A DNA stretch of 64,000 nt. It comes from Thioalkalivibrio paradoxus ARh 1 (lineage in GTDB: Bacteria; Pseudomonadota; Gammaproteobacteria; Ectothiorhodospirales; Ectothiorhodospiraceae). The DNA lies in assembly GCF_000227685.2 (NCBI RefSeq), contig NZ_CP007029.1, forward strand, positions 780,501 through 844,500. Reading direction: 5' to 3'. The number at the start of each line of letters is the position of its first letter. Position 1 is the stretch's first letter. Both the position numbers and the translations under genes were made by a program. This document shows positions 46,330 to 55,287 of this stretch, piece by piece. The notes below the pieces were generated by a model. It did no database searches, was not told the origin of the DNA, and was given only the letters and a program-made list of their open reading frames with translations.

Positions 46330-47566
46330 CGGTCTCGTGCGGGTCGGCCTCGGTGCGCGGGTCGATTTCGGCGGCGACCACGCTGGTGCGCGTGAGCGGA
46401 ACGAACTCGGTCATCTCGGGCCGCGGCACCGGGGGCTCGCGGCGCAGCTCCAAGGCCACGAAGATGATGAAGATCAGCAGCACGCCGGCGAATGCGAGCG
46501 GCAGTACTGACGCAGAGGTCACGAACAGGATCACGCCAGCGAGTATCGGGCCGACCGCGGCCCCGATGCCGTTCATCAACAACAGGCCGCGGGTGGCCTC
46601 GAGCGCGTCGGAGGCCTCCAGCCGGTCATAGGTCTGGGCGACGCTGAGTGCGTACAGCGAGAACGCGAAGCCGCCCCAGAGCAGCGCCAGGGCAACGATC
46701 AGGCCCGGCGGGTATCCGATCGCCAGGTAGATCCCGACCGAACCCAGTGCGGTCGCGGCCGATACCACGATCAGCGCCTTGCGCCGGTCGCGCCGGTCGC
46801 TGGCATGGCCGATCGGGTACTGCAGCATGGCCCCGCCAAAGATGGCCGCGCTCAGGAACAGCGCGACCCCGGTATCGGCGAGGCCGACCTCGCGGGCGAA
46901 TACCGCGGCCAGCCCCCAGAAGGCGCCGGTGACCAGGCCCGATACCCCGGCCCCGACCGTGCCTACCGGCGCACGCCGGTAGAGATCCCGCAGCGGCAGC
47001 CGAGCCGTCTGGATCGGAACCGGCTGGGTGACGGGCGTCAGCGCGATGGGCACCAATCCCAGCGCGAACAGGATGGCGACCAGCATGAAGCTCTGGACCA
47101 TTTCCGGGCCGTAGACCAGCAGCAGGAACTGGCCGCCGCCCAGTGCGAGCAGGCTGACCGTCATGTAGATCGCGAACACCTGCCCGCGTTTCTCGACCAC
47201 CTGCTCGTTCAGCCAGCTCTCGATCACCATGTAGGTGCCCAGCAGGCTGATCCCGTTGATCAGCCGCAGCACCCACCAGACGACCGGATCGACCCAGAGA
47301 CCGTGGACCAGTGCCGCCACCGCGGAAACCGCCGCCAGCGCGGCGAAACTGCGGATGTGGCCGACGCGTCCGATCAGCCTTGGAATCAGCCACGTGCCGA
47401 CGATGTAGCCGAGAAAAAAGGCCGACATCACCAGGCCGATGGTGAGCTCGGAGAAACCTTCCGACGCCGCGCGCAGGCCGAGTAGGGTGCCGATGAGTCC
47501 GGAGCCCATCAGCAGGATGCTCATGCCGAGCAGCAGGCTGAACACGGAGCGTACGGTGGAGCCCAT
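46280..47566 (-). CDS. MFS transporter (YcaD-like)
   Basis: A 428-residue transporter with twelve predicted membrane helices. The opening is L-L-L-G-M-S-I-L-L-M-G-S-G-L-I-G-T-L-L-G-L-R, with the family signature M-S-A-F-F-L-G-Y-I-V-G-T and D-R-R-D-R-R-K-A in the central loop. The substrate is unknown. The C-terminus is acidic. The start M-G-S-T-V-R at 47566 is chosen; the long upstream frame runs antisense through metZ. The 3' end overlaps the GGDEF-EAL gene by 50 bases. Divergent from metZ. Confidence 0.88.
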   Translation of the reverse strand: MGSTVRSVFSLLLGMSILLMGSGLIGTLLGLRAASEGFSELTIGLVMSAFFLGYIVGTWLIPRLIGRVGHIRSFAALAAVSAVAALVHGLWVDPVVWWVLRLINGISLLGTYMVIESWLNEQVVEKRGQVFAIYMTVSLLALGGGQFLLLVYGPEMVQSFMLVAILFALGLVPIALTPVTQPVPIQTARLPLRDLYRRAPVGTVGAGVSGLVTGAFWGLAAVFAREVGLADTGVALFLSAAIFGGAMLQYPIGHASDRRDRRKALIVVSAATALGSVGIYLAIGYPPGLIVALALLWGGFAFSLYALSVAQTYDRLEASDALEATRGLLLMNGIGAAVGPILAGVILFVTSASVLPLAFAGVLLIFIIFVALELRREPPVPRPEMTEFVPLTRTSVVAAEIDPRTEADPHETVTLHPGEDADPLEPRH

Positions 47567-47684
47567 GGCGCGCGGGTCCGGAGCCTTTGGGGTGGGAATG
47601 CCAGAGGCAGTATAGTGTAGCCAATCCCGATGTACGGCCCCGGCGCTATCCAGCGTCGCTACCGAGCGAGACCGCGGAACCCCG

Positions 47685-48878
47685 ATGCAGGAATTCGACC
47701 CGACCGAGTACGCCCCCGAGACCGTCGCCGTGCGCGCCGGGTATCGCCGCACCGCCGAGGGCGAGCACTCCGAGGCGATTTTCCCCACCTCGAGCTTCGT
47801 GTTTGGCAGTGCCGCCGAGGCTGCGGCGCGGTTTTCCGGCGAACAGCCGGGCAACATCTACTCGCGTTTCACCAACCCCACCGTCCGGACTTTCGAACAG
47901 CGCCTCGCTGCGATGGAAGGGGGCGAGGCCTGCGTGGCCACCGCCTCCGGCATGGCAGCGATTTTGGCCAGTTTCATGGGCCTGCTGCGCGGGGGCGATC
48001 ACGTGGTTTGCTCGCGCTCGGTGTTCGGGACCACCACCGTGCTGCTGAACCAGTACCTGGCACGTTTCGGCGTTGAAGTGACCTATGTGCCGCTGTCGGA
48101 CCTCGATGCCTGGTCCTCAGCGACGCGCGCGAACACCCGGCTGTATTTCTGCGAGACGCCGTCGAACCCGCTGGGTGAACTGGTGGATATCCGCGCGCTC
48201 GCGGCGATCGCGCGCTCCCGCGGGGTGTTGCTGGCGGTCGATAACTGCTTTTGCACGCCTGCGCTCCAGCGCCCGCTGTCCCTGGGCGCGGACCTGGTCA
48301 TCCACTCGGCGACCAAGTTCCTCGACGGGCAGGGGCGCTGCATGGGGGGCGCTGTCGTCGGCGACTCCGAGCGGGTTGGCAAGGATGTCTACGGCTTCCT
48401 GCGCAGCGCGGGGCCGACACTGGCGCCGTTCAACGCCTGGGTGTTCCTGAAGGGGCTCGAGACGCTGCACCTGCGCATGCGCGCGCACAGCGACAACGCG
48501 CTGGCGCTCGCGCGCTGGCTGAGTGCGCACCCGGCGGTGACCGCGGCGCACTATCCCGGGCTCGAGGACCATCCGCAGCACGCGCTGGCCAGAGCCCAGC
48601 AGCAGGGGTTCGGCGGCGTCCTGAGTTTCGAGGTCGCGGGCGGGCGTGCCGCGGCCTGGTCGGTGATCGATGCGACCCGCATGCTGTCGATCACCGCGAA
48701 CCTCGGCGATGCCAAGAGCACCATCACCCATCCGGCCACCACCACCCACGGCCGACTGGAACCGGCCCAACGCGAGGCCCAGGGGATTACCGAAGGCCTG
48801 GTGCGGGTGGCCGTGGGTCTGGAAGCCGTGGCGGACGTGCAGGCGGATCTGGCCCGGGGACTGGACCGCCTGGTGTGA
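47685..48878 (+). CDS. metZ: O-succinylhomoserine sulfhydrylase
   Basis: A 397-residue Cys/Met-metabolism PLP enzyme making homocysteine from O-succinylhomoserine and sulfide. Marks: P-T-S-S-F-V-F, Y-S-R-F-T-N-P-T-V, S-G-M-A-A-I-L-A, D-N-C-F-C-T-P, and the PLP lysine in H-S-A-T-K-F-L-D-G-Q-G-R-C-M-G-G. The pattern fits MetZ rather than MetB or MetY. The stop overlaps the start of the next gene (GTGA). Confidence 0.93.
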   Translation: MQEFDPTEYAPETVAVRAGYRRTAEGEHSEAIFPTSSFVFGSAAEAAARFSGEQPGNIYSRFTNPTVRTFEQRLAAMEGGEACVATASGMAAILASFMGLLRGGDHVVCSRSVFGTTTVLLNQYLARFGVEVTYVPLSDLDAWSSATRANTRLYFCETPSNPLGELVDIRALAAIARSRGVLLAVDNCFCTPALQRPLSLGADLVIHSATKFLDGQGRCMGGAVVGDSERVGKDVYGFLRSAGPTLAPFNAWVFLKGLETLHLRMRAHSDNALALARWLSAHPAVTAAHYPGLEDHPQHALARAQQQGFGGVLSFEVAGGRAAAWSVIDATRMLSITANLGDAKSTITHPATTTHGRLEPAQREAQGITEGLVRVAVGLEAVADVQADLARGLDRLV

Positions 48879-51046
48879 CCGGCGCGGAGCCGCTGCCCGG
48901 CTGGTATCGCGCCGCGGTGGCGGCGGTGCACGGCGCGGATGCCGTGCGCGCGGCGCTGGCCCACGAAGCACCACCAGCGCGCCCGGTGCACGTGCTGGCC
49001 TGGGGCAAGGCCGCGGACGCGATGCTGCGGGGCGCGGCAAGCGGCTGGCCCGGGCGGATCGCCCGGGCCCTGGTCGTTGCGCCGGCCGGCACGCCGGACC
49101 CGAGCGCCGACCTCGAGTTTCCGGTGCAGCGCCAGCCCGGCGATCACCCGGTACCCGCAGCGGCGAGCTTTGCCGCCGGCGAGGCGGTGGCGGCGTTTCT
49201 ACGCACGGTTCCAGCCGGCGACGCGCTGCTGGTGCTGCTCTCGGGTGGTGCCTCCAGCCTCGCGGAACTCCCGCGCGAGGGGGTCGATCCGCAATGGCTG
49301 GCCGAGATCAACGACCGCCTTCTGGGCGCTGGGCTGGAGATCCGGGCCATGAATCGGCTGCGCTCCCGCCTGTCGCAGCTGAAGGCGGGCGGGGCGCTGG
49401 CTTTCTGCCGCACCGATGACATCCGCGTGCTGGTGATCAGCGACATCCCGGGGGATGCGCTGGCCAGCATCGGATCCGGCCCGTTCTGGCCGCCGGATCC
49501 CTCTGAACCCCGGGAACCCCCGGCCACCGGGTGGCCCGATCTGGACCGCCAGCTGCGTGTTCTCCCGCTGCCGCCTGCGGCCCGGCGCCCGCCGCATCGA
49601 TGCGTGGCCGGCAATGCTGATGCCCGCACCGCCCTGCTCGCGGCGGCGGCGCGCGACGGGCTGCCAGGCCGGGACCACGGCCTGTTCCCCGACAAAACAG
49701 GGCCTTGGCTGGCCGCCGAACTGGTTCGGCGGCTGCGGCATGGGCCGGCCGGGGTGCATGTCTGGGGAGGCGAGGTACCGGTTCGGCTCCCCGCACGCCC
49801 GGGCCGCGGCGGCCGGGCACGCCACCTCGCGGCGGAATTGCTGCTGCTCTGGGCCGCGCGGGGCTGGCCGCGGCCGCTGGCGGTGCTGGCGGGGGCGACC
49901 GATGGCGCCGACGGCGACGGCGCGGCAGCCGGTGCATGGTTCGGTGATGGACACCCTGTCGTCGATGCCGGCACGCGCATGGCTTTGCGCGATGCCCTGC
50001 GCCGCGCCGACACGGGCAGTTTCTGGGACGGGTTGGGGCAAACGTTGCCCGGGAATGCAACCGGAACGAACGTGATGGATCTGCTGGTCGTTCGATTGGG
50101 GCCCGAGTCCGTCGTTCCCGATGCGCGGGCGCGGAGCGACGACCGTGCAGATGCGACCGCTCCCCGCGACGGTGGAGCGCCCGTGCCGGAACCCGGAGTC
50201 GTGGCGCCGGTCCCGGGTGCCCGGCGGTTGCGCGGGCGGACGCCCGGCGTGCACGCGATGGCGTTGAGGGCGTTGCGGGTGCGCGACCCTGAACACAAGT
50301 GCGAATGCGCCAATCGGCTGCTCGAAGCCTGGCGCGCGGGCGATCTGCAGCTGCGGGACGACGATCCGCCTGCGGAACGCATCGAGATCCCTGGCCGCCC
50401 TGCGCGGCCGGCGCTGGTGCGGCCGCAGGAGCTGCCGCGGCGCGGCCTGCACACCGAACGCGGGCGCCAGGCCTTGCTGCACGCGATCGCGCATATCGAG
50501 TTCAACGCGATCAACCTCGCGCTGGACGCGGTCTACCGGTTCAGGGGTTTGCCTGCGGAATTCGTCAGCGACTGGCTCCAGGTCGCCGCGGAGGAGGCGA
50601 GGCACTTTCGCCTGTTGTCCCGGAGGCTCGAGGAATCCGGCTGCGACTACGGCAGCTTTGCCGCGCACAACGGGTTGTGGGAGATGGCGGTGAAGACCGA
50701 CGCCGATGCGATGCAGCGCATGGCGCTGGTGCCGCGTGTACTCGAGGCTCGGGGGCTGGACGTGACTCCGGGGATGATCCGCCGTCTCGACGCCGCTGGG
50801 GATACCGCGAGCGTGGCGGTACTGGAGGTGATTCAGCGCGAGGAGGTGGGCCATGTCGCGATCGGGTCGCACTGGTTCCGCTTTCTGGCGCGCCAGCGCG
50901 GGTTGGACCCGGAAGCGACCTTTCTGGACCTGCTGGCGCGTTACATGCCCGGGCGGGTGCGCCCGCCGTTTGCGCTGGAAGCGCGCCTCGCAGCGGGCTT
51001 CAGCCGGCGCGAAATGGAAGCGCTGGCGGGTCAGGCGGGCGAGTAG
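48875..51046 (+). CDS. DUF4147 glycerate kinase-like/DUF455 ferritin-like fusion protein
   Basis: A 723-residue protein read in one frame from GTG 48875, which overlaps the metZ stop. Residues 1-~410 resemble glycerate 2-kinase of the DUF4147/MOFRL type: V-L-A-W-G-K-A-A-D-A-M, G-D-H-P-V-P, L-L-S-G-G-A-S-S-L, V-I-S-D-I-P-G-D, then the MOFRL part A-G-A-T-D-G-A-D-G. After a charged, proline-rich linker, residues ~460-720 form a DUF455 ferritin-like domain (I-A-H-I-E-F-N-A-I-N-L-A-L-D, then E-E-A-R-H-F, then R-E-E-V-G-H-V-A-I-G-S-H-W). It could be two genes joined, with internal starts for the second, but no stop intervenes. Confidence 0.8.
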   Translation: MTGAEPLPGWYRAAVAAVHGADAVRAALAHEAPPARPVHVLAWGKAADAMLRGAASGWPGRIARALVVAPAGTPDPSADLEFPVQRQPGDHPVPAAASFAAGEAVAAFLRTVPAGDALLVLLSGGASSLAELPREGVDPQWLAEINDRLLGAGLEIRAMNRLRSRLSQLKAGGALAFCRTDDIRVLVISDIPGDALASIGSGPFWPPDPSEPREPPATGWPDLDRQLRVLPLPPAARRPPHRCVAGNADARTALLAAAARDGLPGRDHGLFPDKTGPWLAAELVRRLRHGPAGVHVWGGEVPVRLPARPGRGGRARHLAAELLLLWAARGWPRPLAVLAGATDGADGDGAAAGAWFGDGHPVVDAGTRMALRDALRRADTGSFWDGLGQTLPGNATGTNVMDLLVVRLGPESVVPDARARSDDRADATAPRDGGAPVPEPGVVAPVPGARRLRGRTPGVHAMALRALRVRDPEHKCECANRLLEAWRAGDLQLRDDDPPAERIEIPGRPARPALVRPQELPRRGLHTERGRQALLHAIAHIEFNAINLALDAVYRFRGLPAEFVSDWLQVAAEEARHFRLLSRRLEESGCDYGSFAAHNGLWEMAVKTDADAMQRMALVPRVLEARGLDVTPGMIRRLDAAGDTASVAVLEVIQREEVGHVAIGSHWFRFLARQRGLDPEATFLDLLARYMPGRVRPPFALEARLAAGFSRREMEALAGQAGE

Positions 51047-51795
51047 TGGCCGGCCTCCGGCAGGTAGTCCTGCCCGTCGAGCGCCAGCAGCCGGGGGCCG
51101 TGTGCGTCCACCGTGAGATACCCGGGGCGTTCATCCCAGGCGGGCAGCACGCAACGCAGGCAGGGTCGCCCGTCGACCTGCAGCCGGTGGATCGCGGGCC
51201 TGTGAGTGTGGCCGTGGATCAGCAGCGAGACCCCGTGTGCGCGCAGCACCTCGGCCACGGCATCCGGGTGCACATCGGTGATGTCCCGGGCCTTCTGTCG
51301 GCCCGCGTCACGGCTCGCGGCGCGCAGCCGTTCCGCCTCGGCGATGCGCTCGGGTAGCGGGCGCGCCAGAAAGCTCTGCCGCCAGTCGGGCTTGCGCACG
51401 ACCTCGCGAAACCGCAGGTAGTCGACGTCCGCCGTGCACAGGCTGTCGCCGTGCATCAGCAGCGCGGGCCCGCAAGGCAACGGGATGCGCAACTCTTCCG
51501 GCGCAATCCGCATTCCGGCCCGACCGGCATACTCGGTGTCGAGCAGGAAGTCCCGGTTGCCGTGCTGGAAGGTGACCGGCAGCGGCAGACGGGCGAGAAC
51601 GCCCGCGAGCGCCTCGGCCGCTGGAAATCGGGCGTCGTCGCCAATCCAGTACTCGAACAGATCCCCGAGAATGTACAGCGCGGCTGCGGTCCGGGCCGGG
51701 CCGTCGAGGAACGCGAGAAACTGCTCGAAGGTAGGGCTGGGCTCCCGATCCAGGTGCAGGTCGGAAACGACCAGGACCGGGGCATCCGGGCTCAT
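51031..51795 (-). CDS. lpxH: UDP-2,3-diacylglucosamine diphosphatase
   Basis: A 254-residue calcineurin-like phosphoesterase of lipid A synthesis. Metal motifs: [33 protein letters not shown] and H-G-H-T-H-R-P. Its ATG overlaps the cyclophilin stop (ATGA), giving the ppiB-lpxH order known from other gammaproteobacteria. The 3' end overlaps the DUF455 fusion gene by 16 bases. Confidence 0.95.
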   Translation of the reverse strand: MSPDAPVLVVSDLHLDREPSPTFEQFLAFLDGPARTAAALYILGDLFEYWIGDDARFPAAEALAGVLARLPLPVTFQHGNRDFLLDTEYAGRAGMRIAPEELRIPLPCGPALLMHGDSLCTADVDYLRFREVVRKPDWRQSFLARPLPERIAEAERLRAASRDAGRQKARDITDVHPDAVAEVLRAHGVSLLIHGHTHRPAIHRLQVDGRPCLRCVLPAWDERPGYLTVDAHGPRLLALDGQDYLPEAGHYSPA

Positions 51796-52370
51796 TCTCC
51801 CGCGACGCGCGTCGCACTTTGAATGATGACCGGATCCGCAGGTACGTCCTGGTGCATGCCGACGCGTCCGGTCTTCACCTGTTCGATCTCGCGGACCAGG
51901 CTCATGCCTTCGACCACGCTTCCGAATACCGCGTAGCCCCAGCCCTGGGGGGTCTTGGAGCCGTGGTCGAGGAAGCCGTTGTCCGACACGTTGATGAAGA
52001 ACTGCGCAGTGGCTGAATGCGGATCCTGGGTGCGCGCCATGGCGATGGTGCCGGCGTGGTTCTTCAGGCCGTTGTCGGCCTCGTTCTCGATCGGATCGCG
52101 AGTGGGTTTCTGGTGCATGTCCGGATCGAAACCGCCGCCCTGGACCATGAAACCGGGGATTACGCGATGAAAGATCGTGTTGTCATAGAAGCCGTCGTCC
52201 ACGTAGCTCAGAAAATTGGCGACCGTCTTGGGTGCGGCCAGCGCGTCGAGCTGCAGCACGATGCGTCCGTGGTTGGTTTCGAGCGCGACCTTCGGTTGAT
52301 CATCAGCCATGAGAACTCCTGAAGTAGTGGTGGCTAGCAGAAACAGCAAGGGGACGAACAAACGGGGCAT
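51792..52370 (-). CDS. ppiB: Cyclophilin-type peptidyl-prolyl cis-trans isomerase
   Basis: A cyclophilin of 192 residues from ATG 52370. The core shows [13 protein letters not shown] (catalytic Arg), S-A-T-A-Q-F-F-I-N and G-Y-A-V-F-G-S-V-V. Two starts are credible. ATG 52370 (GAGGGA upstream) adds a signal-like segment [16 protein letters not shown] 52310 (AGGAG about six bases upstream) gives [10 protein letters not shown], a cytoplasmic form. It could be periplasmic, cytoplasmic or both. It is coupled to lpxH. Confidence 0.9.
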   Translation of the reverse strand: MPRLFVPLLFLLATTTSGVLMADDQPKVALETNHGRIVLQLDALAAPKTVANFLSYVDDGFYDNTIFHRVIPGFMVQGGGFDPDMHQKPTRDPIENEADNGLKNHAGTIAMARTQDPHSATAQFFINVSDNGFLDHGSKTPQGWGYAVFGSVVEGMSLVREIEQVKTGRVGMHQDVPADPVIIQSATRVAGE

Positions 52371-52667
52371 GGAGAGTCCCTCTCGGATGTCGTGGGCCCG
52401 CGATGGTACCGCCTGTATCCCGGGGCAGGCCAGTACGCTCCGCTGGGTGCATCCTTGGAGCGGCCCGACCGGGTCCGGCAGCCGGTGAGCACACCGCCGG
52501 GCTTGCTGCAACCGATCCTGCACCCGCCCGGCCGCAGTTCGGAGTCCGTGATGAGACCCATCTGCGCACCGGACTGGCTGCGCCTGCTGCGTGTGCCACC
52601 GCGAACACTGCCGACGGATCCACGACCGCCGCAGCGCTCGAGGGTCTGCTCGCCAATGCTGCGGCCA

Positions 52668-53537
52668 TCATGGCTCCTGCGGCTCGTTTTCTCCGAACTC
52701 GCGGGCCTTGAGGGTATTTTCCAGCAGCATGGCCACCGTCATCGGCCCGACACCGCCCGGTACCGGGGTAACCCAGGCAGCATGTCCGGAAACGCTGTCG
52801 AGGTCGACGTCCCCGCACAGCGAGCCGTCCTCGAGGCGGTTGATGCCGATGTCGATCACGGTGGCTCCGGGTTTCACCCAGTCGCTCCCTACCAGCCCTG
52901 GCTTGCCTGCGGCGGCAATCACCACGTCGGACTCGCGGGCCAGGGCGCGGGAATCGCGCGTGAATCGATGGCAGACAAGCGTCGTCGCGCCGGCGAGCAG
53001 CAATTCCAGCGCCATCGGGCGGCCCACGATGTTCGATGCTCCGATCACGCAGGCGGTGCGCCCCTTGAACGGTTCGCCGATCGCGCGTAGCAGCTGAATC
53101 ACACCCCAGGGCGTACACGGGCGCAGCCGCGGCAGGCGCACCGCGAGCCGGCCCATGTTGTAGGGGTGAAATCCGTCGACATCCTTCGCCGGATCGATGG
53201 ATTCGATCACGGTTTCCGGGTCGATGTGCGGAGGCAGCGGCAACTGAACCAGGATGCCGTCGATCGCACGATCGCGGTTCAGGCGCTCGATCAGCGCCAG
53301 CAGGTCCATCTGCGGCGTGTCCGCGGGAAGGTCGAAGGAGTGCGATTCGATGCCGACTTGGGCGCAGGCCCGGCGCTTGTTGCGGACATAGACCTCGGAC
53401 GCCGGGTTGTCCCCGACCAGCACCACCGCCAGCCCCGGTGGCCGTAGGCCTGCGGCCTTCATCGCAGCCACTTCCTGGGCGATGCGTTCGCGGTGCGTGG
53501 CCGCAATCGCGCGACCGTCGATGATGTTGGCGCTCAT
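52668..53537 (-). CDS. folD: Bifunctional methylenetetrahydrofolate dehydrogenase/cyclohydrolase
   Basis: A 289-residue one-carbon enzyme. Marks: Y-V-R-N-K-R-R-A-C (catalytic Lys region), [35 protein letters not shown] and the NAD(P)-binding P-G-G-V-G-P-M-T. The start M-S-A-N-I-I-D-G-R at 53537 is standard. Confidence 0.96.
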   Translation of the reverse strand: MSANIIDGRAIAATHRERIAQEVAAMKAAGLRPPGLAVVLVGDNPASEVYVRNKRRACAQVGIESHSFDLPADTPQMDLLALIERLNRDRAIDGILVQLPLPPHIDPETVIESIDPAKDVDGFHPYNMGRLAVRLPRLRPCTPWGVIQLLRAIGEPFKGRTACVIGASNIVGRPMALELLLAGATTLVCHRFTRDSRALARESDVVIAAAGKPGLVGSDWVKPGATVIDIGINRLEDGSLCGDVDLDSVSGHAAWVTPVPGGVGPMTVAMLLENTLKAREFGENEPQEP

Positions 53538-53652
53538 GGCAGGGATCCCGGTGGCAGGCTGCGATGATCCCATGACCGGCCTCGACCCTCAAGAACCGGC
53601 ACCGGCACGCGCCGCCGCGGGGCTTCGTGGAGCCATTGAGCCAATCGAGTTC

Positions 53653-53682
53653 TTGACCCCGTGGCCGGAGCCGGGCTAACAT
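53653..53682 (+). promoter_or_regulatory. Promoter of the tRNA cluster
   Basis: TTGACC (53653-53658), an 18-base spacer and TAACAT (53677-53682) lie about 40 bases before tRNA-Pro. A GC-rich stretch after the -10 would fit stringent control. Confidence 0.55.
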
Positions 53683-53722
53683 CCACGGCTCGCTGTACAG
53701 GGCTTAACGCGGGTTGGCACTA

Positions 53723-53799
53723 CGGGGTATAGCGCAGTCTGGTAGCGCGCCTGCTTTGGGAGCAGGATGTCGGGGGTTCGAATCCCTCTACCCCGACCA
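53723..53799 (+). tRNA. tRNA-Pro (UGG)
   Basis: Acceptor CGGGGTA / TACCCCG with A and CCA; anticodon arm CCTGC-TTTGGGA-GCAGG (anticodon TGG); T-arm GGGGG-TTCGAAT-CCCTC (one mismatch or wobble). 77 bases. First of four clustered tRNAs. Confidence 0.95.
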
Positions 53800-53815
53800 C
53801 TGCTCCAGGCCATAC

Positions 53816-53892
53816 GCGCTCGTAGCTCAACCGGATAGAGCATCGGCCTTCTAAGCCGACGGTTGCAGGTTCGAGTCCTGCCGGGCGCGCCA
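53816..53892 (+). tRNA. tRNA-Arg (UCU)
   Basis: Acceptor GCGCTCG / CGGGCGC with G and CCA; anticodon arm TCGGC-CTTCTAA-GCCGA (anticodon TCT); T-arm GCAGG-TTCGAGT-CCTGC. 77 bases. Confidence 0.95.
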
Positions 53893-53927
53893 CCGCCCGG
53901 CACGCCGCAACGGTACAGCGAAACGGT

Positions 53928-54004
53928 GGTGACCGTAGCTCAGTTGGTAGAGTCCCGGATTGTGGCTCCGGTTGTCGTGGGTTCGAGTCCCATCGGTCAC
54001 CCCA
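53928..54004 (+). tRNA. tRNA-His (GUG)
   Basis: Acceptor GTGACCG / CGGTCAC with the extra 5' G (53928) opposite discriminator C, diagnostic of tRNA-His; anticodon loop ATTGTGG (GTG); T-arm GTGGG-TTCGAGT-CCCAT; encoded CCA. Confidence 0.94.
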
Positions 54005-54021
54005 CCCCCTTCTAGCCTCTC

Positions 54022-54097
54022 GGGCCGTTAGCTCAATTGGTAGAGCAGTGGACTCTTAATCCATTGGTTGTAGGTTCGATTCCTACACGGCCCACCA
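54022..54097 (+). tRNA. tRNA-Lys (CUU)
   Basis: Acceptor GGGCCGT / ACGGCCC with A and CCA; anticodon arm GTGGA-CTCTTAA-TCCAT (anticodon CTT); T-arm TGTAG-GTTCGATT-CCTACA. 76 bases. Last tRNA before the right accessory region. Confidence 0.94.
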
Positions 54098-54338
54098 AAT
54101 AAAACAGTCACTTGCGCTGCCCTGGCGGCATGGCGCAGGTAGCCTTGGAGTTCTCCGGAACCGTTCGGGAACCGCCGAACCCAACAGCAGCCCCGTCAGC
54201 GCAGCCGCTACCGCTAGGCGCGGTGGTGAATACCGGCCCTCTGTTGTCGCGCCGGCCCGGACGGTGCGGCTTGAGTTGTTGCGACTATCTTGTGGCACAT
54301 GTTCCGCCAGATCCGCCGGCAGGCACAGGAGATCGCCG

Positions 54339-55031
54339 ATGTGCGGCCGTTTTGCCCTCCATACACCGCGGAGCCGGGTCGCGGCGCGCTACTTCGATCT
54401 GCAGTTGCCGGTCGGCGACGTCCACGCCCGCTACAACATCACCCCCGGCACCCAGATCACCGCGGTTCTCGCCACTCCTGAGACGCCGGTGTCTTTCGCC
54501 TTCTCGCACTGGGGCTTCCGGCCTCCCTGGGCGAAGGACGACGCGCCCACGCCGATCAACATCCGCGCCGAGAAGGCCGCGACCAGCCCGTACTTCCGGT
54601 CCGCGTTCGCCCACCGCCGCTGCCTGGTTCCGGCCAATGGCTGGTACGAGTGGCGCCGGACTGAGTCCGGCAAGCAGCCGTACTACATCACGCTGAAGGA
54701 TCCCGCCGACCGGGACGAGGTCGTGTTCTTCGCGGGCCTGTGGGAGCCGGCGGGGGAGGGGGCGGAAACCTGCTGCGCGATCCTGACGGAACCGGTGTCG
54801 GCGCCCATCGCGTTCATCCACGACCGTCAGCCGGTGGTGCTCGATCCCGAGTGCCGGTGGTCGTGGCTGGATCCGGGGATTTCGGATCGGGAGACGCTGC
54901 GCAGGGTCGCCCGGCGGCTGGACCCGGAACGGCTGGTCGCGTACCCGGTCTCGACCCGGGTCAACCGCCCGGCGAACGACGATCCCGGTCTGGTGGAACC
55001 GATCGCGGATACCGGGGATCCCGGCGCCTGA
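54339..55031 (+). CDS. yedK: SRAP domain protein (YedK/HMCES family)
   Basis: A 230-residue protein that crosslinks to abasic sites in single-stranded DNA through its N-terminal cysteine. M-C-G-R-F gives the catalytic Cys2. The active-site Asn/Glu lie in Y-N-I-T-P-G and P-A-N-G-W-Y-E-W, and the His in H-D-R-Q-P-V-V-L. The start is ATG 54339; longer frames would mask Cys2. It lies after the tRNA cluster and before the helicase-nuclease gene. A decayed fragment of a second copy is found beyond that gene. Confidence 0.93.
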   Translation: MCGRFALHTPRSRVAARYFDLQLPVGDVHARYNITPGTQITAVLATPETPVSFAFSHWGFRPPWAKDDAPTPINIRAEKAATSPYFRSAFAHRRCLVPANGWYEWRRTESGKQPYYITLKDPADRDEVVFFAGLWEPAGEGAETCCAILTEPVSAPIAFIHDRQPVVLDPECRWSWLDPGISDRETLRRVARRLDPERLVAYPVSTRVNRPANDDPGLVEPIADTGDPGA

Positions 55032-55287
55032 GGGGAATCGTAATGGGAGCAGGCCCGAGCCCTGATACACGACGGATCAACGGGCACTCAGGGTCACGTT
55101 TCACCGAGCGATTGGGGCGGGAGCACCCGTCGCTCTCGCGAACGGAACCGTCCGTTGTTCCAGCGCCCAGACCGACACAGCACTGCTGTCATTCATTCCG
55201 CGTGGGGTTTGCTCCGGCCGCCGGATCGGGGTTCAATGCCGCGGATGCCCGAAAGGCTTCGAACGACTCCATGGCATTCAGGAACCT

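Noticed and set aside
54022-54097. tRNA-Lys as attachment site of the right accessory region
   Set aside because: I searched for a copy of its 3' end further right (to 64000) and found none, and there is no integrase nearby.
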